NCBI GenBank assembly: GCA_944386335.1
Contig: CALXAQ010000034.1
Location: 1-8,420 of the forward strand
Length of the DNA: 8,420 nt
DNA from: an uncultured Clostridia bacterium
Lineage (GTDB): Bacteria; Bacillota; Clostridia; TANB77; CAG-508
Direction of reading: 5' to 3'
The notes beneath the pieces were generated by a model. It did no database searches. It saw only the letters and a list, made by a program, of their open reading frames with translations, and had not been told where the DNA came from. Both the position numbers and the translations under genes were made by a program. Below, piece by piece: positions 1-3,863 of the stretch. The number at the start of each line of letters is the position of its first letter. Positions within the stretch are counted from its first letter, which is position 1.

Positions 1-164
1 GAGAGCATTTGAAAATATTGTTCCTCCAAAGGCTTTGTTTTTTCCAGATGTAGAGCATTGCATAATAGGTCCATCTCATTATCTGAATGGTGCCACAGTG
101 TTCCATCGCAGTCCCAGATAAGGGTTGTAATATTTTCTAAACTCCGTCTTTTTTCCTTCTTCAT
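1..164 (-). CDS. HAD-superfamily hydrolase, N-terminal part (runs off the left edge)
   Basis: The first 54 codons of a minus-strand gene are visible; the rest lies beyond position 1. Residues 15-24 read LIWDCDGTLW, which is HAD motif I (DxDGT): Asp18 would be the nucleophile that forms the aspartyl-phosphate and Asp20 the general acid/base. HAD enzymes are mostly cytosolic Mg-dependent phosphatases or phosphotransferases. The start ATG (164-162) is preceded by a perfect AGGAGG (plus-strand 171-176) at a 6-nt spacing, which fixes the start. The gene is divergent from the unknown gene at 365. The cap domain and motifs II-IV are outside the window, so substrate and subfamily cannot be assigned. 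Family membership is fairly safe; phosphatase activity is inferred from the family. Confidence 0.75.
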   Translation of the reverse strand, partial: MKKEKRRSLENITTLIWDCDGTLWHHSDNEMDLLCNALHLEKTKPLEEQYFQML

Positions 165-189
165 GCTTTCCCTCCTAAAAATTATTTTC

Positions 190-208
190 TTGCTTGAAAT
201 TCAAGCAA
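190..208. promoter_or_regulatory. Perfect 9-1-9 palindrome, operator-like
   Basis: TTGCTTGAA, one central A, then TTCAAGCAA form a perfect inverted repeat. It lies between the predicted HAD-gene promoter and its ribosome binding site, so it would be in the 5' untranslated region of that gene. The single-base centre favours a dimeric repressor site over an RNA hairpin, although the RNA could still form a 7-bp stem with a 5-nt loop. There is no run of T directly after it, so it is not a good terminator. The binding protein is unknown. Confidence 0.45.
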
Positions 209-252
209 ACGAGAAGTGATTAGTTACCTATGCTTTGCATTTTAACAGAATT

Positions 253-281
253 AGTATACCATAATTATGCACTTTTCGCAA
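253..281 (-). promoter_or_regulatory. Probable promoter of the HAD hydrolase gene
   Basis: On the minus strand, TTGCGA (281-276) is followed after 17 bp by TATACT (258-253). The -10 box differs from consensus at one base; the -35 box is weaker. Transcription would start near 246 and run over the 190-208 palindrome into the HAD gene. Confidence 0.5.
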
Positions 282-301
282 CTTTTAGATAAAAATTATA
301 C

Positions 302-330
302 TTGCTTTCTATTCCACCAAATGCTATAAT
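302..330 (+). promoter_or_regulatory. Promoter of the 119-aa unknown gene
   Basis: TTGCTT (302-307), a 17-bp spacer and TATAAT (325-330), with the TG of an extended -10 at 322-323. Start of transcription is expected near 337. AGGAGG follows at 351-356 and the ATG at 365, so the untranslated leader is short, about 28 nt. Confidence 0.8.
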
Positions 331-364
331 TGCCTTATCAATTATATGATAGGAGGGTTTACAT

Positions 365-724
365 ATGATGCAGCAAAGTATTATGAACGACCTATTTTTG
401 GAACGGCAATTGGAACTGGCTGAAAGGATAGTCCCCATTGTAGGAAGCAACGTAGAAAAAATCACATCAGTAGAGTATCTACGATGGGTTTGGTGGGGGG
501 TCGAATTCAAAAGGCGTTTGTCGTTCTCTGAAATTCGAAACGCAGAAAGAAAGGAAAGGATTAATGTTACAATTGTGTTCGAGGATACTATTCCAAAAGA
601 AGCAATACCCAAACTCAATAAAATTATGCATTGTCATTACTTGATACATGGTAATGAACTCTGGTATTCCATGAAACCAGAGCGTCTTGACTCTTATATG
701 AAAACCCAAATTGAACAAGCGTAA
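365..724 (+). CDS. Unknown 119-residue protein
   Basis: I do not recognise this family. The ORF has a strong promoter, AGGAGG 8 nt before the start and a terminator right after the stop, so it is very likely a real single-gene unit. ATG at 365 and ATG at 368 are both possible starts; the first has the better spacing. The protein looks soluble, with no signal peptide or membrane helix. It has a Trp-rich patch (WVWWGVEF, about residues 41-48), then a basic segment, then an alternating hydrophobic stretch (INVTIVF, about 66-72) that suggests a beta strand. Its codons include CGG, CCC, GTC and CTC more often than the AT-loving genes to the right, which may point to recent acquisition. It is divergent from the HAD gene and may share control with it. 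Confidence 0.72.
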   Translation: MMQQSIMNDLFLERQLELAERIVPIVGSNVEKITSVEYLRWVWWGVEFKRRLSFSEIRNAERKERINVTIVFEDTIPKEAIPKLNKIMHCHYLIHGNELWYSMKPERLDSYMKTQIEQA

Positions 725-732
725 TACGCCAA

Positions 733-786
733 AAGAGGAGAACATAGCTAAATAATGAAGGCTACGTTTTCCTCTTCCCTTTTTTG
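733..786 (+). terminator. Rho-independent terminator of the 119-aa gene
   Basis: A 16-bp stem (733-748 with 761-776) contains one G-T wobble and one mismatch, has a 12-nt loop, and is followed by CCC and six T. It begins 9 bp after the stop codon of the plus-strand gene. It also sits at the 3' end of the convergent minus-strand gene at 789, but the minus-strand T-run is only four bases, so activity in that direction would be weaker. Confidence 0.8.
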
Positions 787-788
787 CT

Positions 789-1595
789 TTATACAGCAGT
801 GTTTCTTGTGATTTCTCTTTCTTTATTTAATAACGCTTTCATGCGGCTTTTAGCCTCTACTTTACTTTTATGTTTCCATTCTGCTAATCGGTTTGGATTT
901 GTATCATATACTAAATTCAAATGTGGTAGATATTTTTTCTTTACAAATGGATTTTTATTTAATAAACTAGCTAGTTTGCTTTTAATTTTATCAAATGGTG
1001 TTTCTTCTATTTTCATTAGAGCTACGATTTTTCTTTCTGTATATACCTTTAGTCTATCTTCTTCTATTCCTACATAATATTCGTCATATTGGTGCATATC
1101 TACTTTTTTGCCCTCTTCGTATTGCATGCGTACTGCTTCTATCATGTCTTGTCTAATAAATTTTCTTTCTTCGTATACTTGCACTTCTTCTGGCTTTTTT
1201 TCATTTACCCCAAATAGACAAATTAATTTATGCTCATAGGTACATATTTTATCTAAATAGTTTTCTTGTTCTTCTAAATGGTTTCCAATTTCTTCTATAG
1301 CTAATTTTTCTAATTGAAAATTTTCTATGTCTATTAGTCTAGGACAAATAACTTCCAATAATACCTTTGGACTAATTTTGTCGAATTTTGCATCATAAAA
1401 AATCTTATCTTCCAATGTATTGATAAAATAACGTGCATATTCTTCTTCTATTTCTTTATTCTCCAAAGCTTCTTTCATTTCTGTATAGCTTACTGTTGCA
1501 TCCGCTATTGTCTTTACTTTTTCTAATTTTTCTTCCAATAGTTCTTTTTTTGTTATTTCGACATCCTCTACGATATTATTTTCTCTCTCGTCCAT
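789..1595 (-). CDS. Unknown Glu/Lys-rich 268-residue protein
   Basis: I do not recognise this family. The start ATG (1595-1593) has a moderate GGGTG-type ribosome binding site about 5 nt upstream and an extended -10 promoter at 1628-1636. The protein is highly charged, rich in Glu and Lys and mostly helical in character. The N-terminal 30 residues (many E and K) could form a short coiled coil. There is no signal peptide or transmembrane helix, so it is probably cytosolic. A segment around residues 140-200 has regular strand-like stretches (EVQVYEERKF, DEYYVGIEEDRLKVYTERK) and may be a folded domain. The C-terminal 50 residues are strongly basic (FVKKKYLPHLNL, then WKHKSKVEAKSRMKALLNKE), compatible with nucleic-acid or membrane-surface binding, but this is only inference. 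Codon use matches the neighbours to the right. Confidence 0.72.
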   Translation of the reverse strand: MDERENNIVEDVEITKKELLEEKLEKVKTIADATVSYTEMKEALENKEIEEEYARYFINTLEDKIFYDAKFDKISPKVLLEVICPRLIDIENFQLEKLAIEEIGNHLEEQENYLDKICTYEHKLICLFGVNEKKPEEVQVYEERKFIRQDMIEAVRMQYEEGKKVDMHQYDEYYVGIEEDRLKVYTERKIVALMKIEETPFDKIKSKLASLLNKNPFVKKKYLPHLNLVYDTNPNRLAEWKHKSKVEAKSRMKALLNKEREITRNTAV

Positions 1596-1627
1596 ATTTT
1601 CACCCTTTTTTTACAAACTGTTTATTT

Positions 1628-1636
1628 ATTATATCA
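1628..1636 (-). promoter_or_regulatory. Extended -10 promoter of the 268-aa gene
   Basis: On the minus strand the sequence reads TGATATAAT, that is TG-n-TATAAT, an extended -10 element. No convincing -35 box is seen at 16-18 bp, which is acceptable for extended -10 promoters. The start would be near 1621, giving a leader of about 25 nt. No clear terminator separates this gene from the acetyltransferase gene upstream, so partial read-through is possible. Confidence 0.5.
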
Positions 1637-1695
1637 CTGCTTAAGGATAAAATATGTTACTTTTTCTTTACTTTTATATTACATTTTCGTGACAT

Positions 1696-2256
1696 TTATA
1701 TGTTTTTATTTTGTATAAAATCTCCTGTAAATTCCTCTGCTAAAATGTCCATATGGATACTATCATAATATTTTCCATTCACAAATCTACTTTTTCTTTC
1801 TCTACCTACTTCTTGAAATCCACATTTTTTATAGCAACGAATCGCTCTTGGGTTAAATTCCATTACGTCTAGTCCAATATTGTTTAAGTTTAGATAACGA
1901 AAGCCATACTCTAATGTCATCTGTATTGCCTCTGTTCCATATCCTTTTTCTCTTGCATTTTTGTCTCCTATAAATATTCCTAAAGTTCCTCTCCTATCTA
2001 TATGATTAATTTTCTCTATAGAAACTGTTCCAATCATTTTATCCTCGTCTTTTGTTACAATAACAAATGTTGCTTCTGGAGAGCTATTATTTTCTAAATA
2101 TTCTATTTCTGCTTCTAGCGAAACTAGATTTCCACTCCTTCCTAAGTAATCCGTTGTTTCAAAGTCATTTAACCATTCTGTAAATAACTCTGCATCCTCT
2201 GTATTTCTTGGAGATAAGTATATATGTTCTCCTATCAATTTTTTATAATATTTCAT
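1696..2256 (-). CDS. GNAT-family N-acetyltransferase (RimJ/RimL-like, Acetyltransf_3 type)
   Basis: 186 residues, the usual size for a single-domain GNAT. The enzyme would transfer an acetyl group from acetyl-CoA to an amine; the acceptor may be a protein N-terminus, a small amine or a drug and cannot be told from sequence. Visible features are an N-terminal strand typical of the RimJ/RimL branch (LIGEHIYLSPRNTEDAELF), the acetyl-CoA pyrophosphate loop REKGYG (residues 102-107, fitting R-x-x-G-x-G), and the motif-B region NPRAIRCYKKCGF (135-147) with the conserved Asn and the Tyr before CGF. The start ATG (2256-2254) has an AAGGGGGG ribosome binding site (plus-strand 2264-2272). It follows a leader of about 150 nt carrying a terminator-like hairpin, so expression is probably controlled by attenuation or RNA folding. 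Confidence 0.88.
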   Translation of the reverse strand: MKYYKKLIGEHIYLSPRNTEDAELFTEWLNDFETTDYLGRSGNLVSLEAEIEYLENNSSPEATFVIVTKDEDKMIGTVSIEKINHIDRRGTLGIFIGDKNAREKGYGTEAIQMTLEYGFRYLNLNNIGLDVMEFNPRAIRCYKKCGFQEVGRERKSRFVNGKYYDSIHMDILAEEFTGDFIQNKNI

Positions 2257-2410
2257 TTCTATTCCCCCCTTCTAAAACAAAAGCCTATGGAAAAATCTTT
2301 TTTAAGACTCCTCCATAGGCTAAAATTTTCCTATTTCTGTGTAAGTACTAATATTTTGTACTTTTGTACCGCTCAAAATGTTACTTTCTAGGTACACTCT
2401 TAAAATATGT
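2257..2410 (-). ncRNA. Candidate structured regulatory leader of the GNAT gene
   Basis: About 150 nt of untranslated RNA lies between the strong promoter (2416-2444) and the acetyltransferase start. Possible helices are GGTAC (2391-2395) with GTACC (2366-2370), AAGTAC (2343-2348) with GTACTT (2358-2363), and GTGTA (2339-2343) with TACAC (2393-2397). The first and third share bases 2393-2395, so they exclude each other. A strong terminator-like hairpin follows at 2274-2321, and ATAGG just before it could pair with CCTAT of its 5' arm as a weak antiterminator. This is the layout of a riboswitch or attenuator, but I do not recognise a known class: no T-box AGGGTGG motif and no familiar riboswitch core. 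Confidence 0.4.
2274..2321 (-). terminator. Terminator-like hairpin in the GNAT leader (attenuator candidate)
   Basis: A perfect 10-bp stem, AGCCTATGGA with TCCATAGGCT (2312-2321 and 2282-2291), encloses a 20-nt loop and is followed on the minus strand by TTTGTTTT. It stands only about 18 nt before the start codon of the gene it precedes, and the ribosome binding site lies just after the T-run. Because it is downstream of the promoter and upstream of the start, conditional read-through is the likely role. It could also be the plain terminator of the DUF5662 gene, with the gene's own promoter placed before it by chance. Confidence 0.6.
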
Positions 2411-2415
2411 TTTAT

Positions 2416-2444
2416 ATTGTAGCATACTAATATCTTATTGTCAA
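2416..2444 (-). promoter_or_regulatory. Consensus promoter of the GNAT transcript
   Basis: The minus strand shows a perfect TTGACA (2444-2439), a 17-bp spacer and TACAAT (2421-2416), with TG one base before the -10 box, making it also an extended -10. It begins 5 bp after the stop codon of the DUF5662 gene. Such a strong promoter suggests that control is exerted downstream, in the leader. Confidence 0.85.
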
Positions 2445-2449
2445 TGCAT

Positions 2450-3007
2450 TTATGTAACCTTTTCTTGGTTTTCTTCTACAATTTCATGATACAATTTTTT
2501 TAAATTTTCTTTTTTAATCACTTTATGAATTCCATCCTTACTCACTTGCATATAGACTTCTTTTTCAAAAGCTGCCATTTTAGGATGGATAGGCTTTTTA
2601 TATCCTTTTGTTTCCCAATACTCTAGCTGTGTACTTTTTGTCCAATTTTTTCCATTGTAGGTTATTCCCGCTGCTAAATTGTCACAAATCATTTCTACGG
2701 CATAGACATATGGCATAATAAAAGTTTTTTGCGGTGTTTCATAGTCATACCAATATTCTGCATGATGCTTATTTCTTCCTTTATGATGTAACCAAGCTTT
2801 AGAATAACCGTTTTCTGCTTTTGCTAGAGGAATAGGACTTCTCTTTCCTGTATAATATTTTATACTTTCCCAAAATTCTGTAGGAGAAAATTTTGACCAA
2901 TCATGCATGAAACCTCTCCATGGAATTCCAGCTCTACAACATAGTTTAAACACTAACCATTTATGTTTAGTAACTGTCTTAATATGTCCTATTATCTTTT
3001 TTAGCAT
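2450..3007 (-). CDS. DUF5662-type His-rich protein
   Basis: 185 residues, matching in length and pattern the DUF5662 family of Bacillota, whose function is unknown. Recognisable positions are GFMHDWSKFSPTEFW (residues 32-46) with the HD pair His35-Asp36, then WLHHKGRNKHHAEYW (72-86) with His74, His75, His81 and His82, and VEMICDNLAAG (104-114) with Asp109. The order HD, then a His cluster, then a helical Asp resembles metal-dependent HD-domain phosphohydrolases, so a metal-binding hydrolase role is a reasonable inference, not a known fact. There is no signal peptide or membrane helix. The start ATG (3007-3005) has AGGAAG about 9 nt upstream, and a consensus promoter lies at 3032-3059. The gene is its own transcription unit after the terminator at 3104-3143. 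Confidence 0.82.
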   Translation of the reverse strand: MLKKIIGHIKTVTKHKWLVFKLCCRAGIPWRGFMHDWSKFSPTEFWESIKYYTGKRSPIPLAKAENGYSKAWLHHKGRNKHHAEYWYDYETPQKTFIMPYVYAVEMICDNLAAGITYNGKNWTKSTQLEYWETKGYKKPIHPKMAAFEKEVYMQVSKDGIHKVIKKENLKKLYHEIVEENQEKVT

Positions 3008-3031
3008 AGACTTTTCTTCCTTTCCTACTTC

Positions 3032-3059
3032 ATTATATTCCTTTTTTTCTTTCTGTCAA
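3032..3059 (-). promoter_or_regulatory. Consensus promoter of the DUF5662 gene
   Basis: On the minus strand, perfect TTGACA (3059-3054), a 16-bp spacer and perfect TATAAT (3037-3032). Transcription would start near 3025, giving a short leader of about 18 nt that includes the ribosome binding site. Confidence 0.85.
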
Positions 3060-3103
3060 GTTTCTCCTTGCAATATAACAATTTTGTTTTTACTTTTTGT
3101 CCA

Positions 3104-3143
3104 GAGAAAAGCCAGCCTACCCAAAATATTCAGGTGGCTGGCT
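3104..3143 (-). terminator. Rho-independent terminator of the coiled-coil gene
   Basis: AGCCAGCC with GGCTGGCT (3110-3117 and 3136-3143) forms a GC-rich 8-bp stem that can be extended by ACC/GGT past a one-base bulge. On the minus strand it is followed by TTTTCTC. It lies 12 bp after the stop codon of the 177-aa gene. The GC-rich stem stands out in this AT-rich gap. Confidence 0.8.
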
Positions 3144-3155
3144 GCCTTATGTCTC

Positions 3156-3689
3156 TTACTTATAGTAGAAATTCTCTACCATATCTGTTAAAAATTCTCT
3201 TTTTATTTCTCCTAAGTTAATGCACGCTGTCACAACAAAATAAGCAGGTTCTTTAAATATTTTTTCCCATTCAACATCTTCCTCTTGAATAAAATAGAAA
3301 TACTCTTCGGCAAAATCTATCTTTATTTCTTTATTTTGCAATTGCAGTTGTACATCTTTTTCTTCGCCAAAAATGTACTCCGATAACTTCCTAACTAGAT
3401 ACTGTAATTCTGTAATTTTTTCTTGAATAGTTTCTTTCTTATCAATCATTTCTTCAATTTGTTGCTCCAGTTCTTTTAAAATTCGTTCAATTTCTCTTTT
3501 CTCTGTAGAACTAAAAATACTTTCCTCTTCCTCCTCTTGCTCTCGTTGCCATTGCTCCTTTTCTCTGTAGATTTCACATTTCTTCTCTCTTAATTCTTCT
3601 TTCTCTTTTTGTAATCGAAAAATTTCCGATACATAGGATAGTGCTCTTTCCAATTCGAACTTTTTCAACTCCCGTGCATACTCTTCCAT
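3156..3689 (-). CDS. Coiled-coil protein of unknown function
   Basis: 177 residues. I do not recognise the family. Residues about 14-53 and 62-107 are long Glu/Lys/Gln-rich amphipathic helices with heptad-like spacing (REIERILKELEQQIEEM, then IQEKITELQYLVRKLSEYIF), which predicts a hairpin or dimeric coiled coil. The C-terminal 60 residues (EIKIDFAEEYFYFIQ, WEKIFKEPAYFVVTACINLGEIKREF) look like a small folded cap. No signal peptide or transmembrane segment is seen, so it is probably a cytosolic structural or scaffold protein. The start ATG (3689-3687) is preceded by AAGGAG with an 11-nt spacing, with a second GGA closer in. It has its own consensus promoter (3746-3774) and terminator (3104-3143), so it is a single-gene unit, although it directly follows ppdK. 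Confidence 0.75.
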   Translation of the reverse strand: MEEYARELKKFELERALSYVSEIFRLQKEKEELREKKCEIYREKEQWQREQEEEEESIFSSTEKREIERILKELEQQIEEMIDKKETIQEKITELQYLVRKLSEYIFGEEKDVQLQLQNKEIKIDFAEEYFYFIQEEDVEWEKIFKEPAYFVVTACINLGEIKREFLTDMVENFYYK

Positions 3690-3745
3690 GTTGTATTCCT
3701 CTCCTTCTTAATAACACAAGGCTTAAACTACAAGTTACTTGCTAT

Positions 3746-3774
3746 ATTATAAATTACTTTTTAAATTATGTCAA
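3746..3774 (-). promoter_or_regulatory. Perfect consensus promoter of the coiled-coil gene
   Basis: On the minus strand, TTGACA (3774-3769), a 17-bp spacer and TATAAT (3751-3746), identical to consensus in both boxes. The -35 box directly abuts the end of the ppdK terminator. Transcription would start near 3739, leaving a leader of about 50 nt. Confidence 0.88.
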
Positions 3775-3813
3775 GCAAAAAAAGAACGCTTTATACAAAA
3801 CGTTCTTTTTTGC
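3775..3813 (-). terminator. Terminator of ppdK (symmetrical, could act both ways)
   Basis: GCAAAAAAAGAACG (3775-3788) and CGTTCTTTTTTGC (3801-3813) form a stem with a GC-containing core, a 12-nt loop and T-runs on both strands (seven on the minus strand, six on the plus strand). It lies about 50 bp after the ppdK stop codon. No plus-strand gene ends here, so only the minus direction is needed. Confidence 0.85.
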
Positions 3814-3863
3814 TTTCTATGTGTTTGCCTATCTTACTAACTTTTCGCTAATCAATATCTCTA

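Noticed and set aside
265..745. Minus-strand frames opposite the 119-aa gene (265-618 and 479-745)
   Set aside because: Neither has a ribosome binding site. The plus-strand gene has promoter, Shine-Dalgarno and terminator, so it is the real one.
1433..1768. Plus-strand 111-codon frame rich in Leu and Phe that looks like a membrane protein
   Set aside because: It runs antisense to the E/K-rich gene and its promoter region. Glu and Lys codons read backwards give Phe and Leu, so the hydrophobic look is an artefact.
2319..2329. GCTAAAATTTT shared with the ppdK inverted repeat region (6632-6642)
   Set aside because: An 11-bp AT-rich match is expected by chance in this composition, and the two sites have different contexts.
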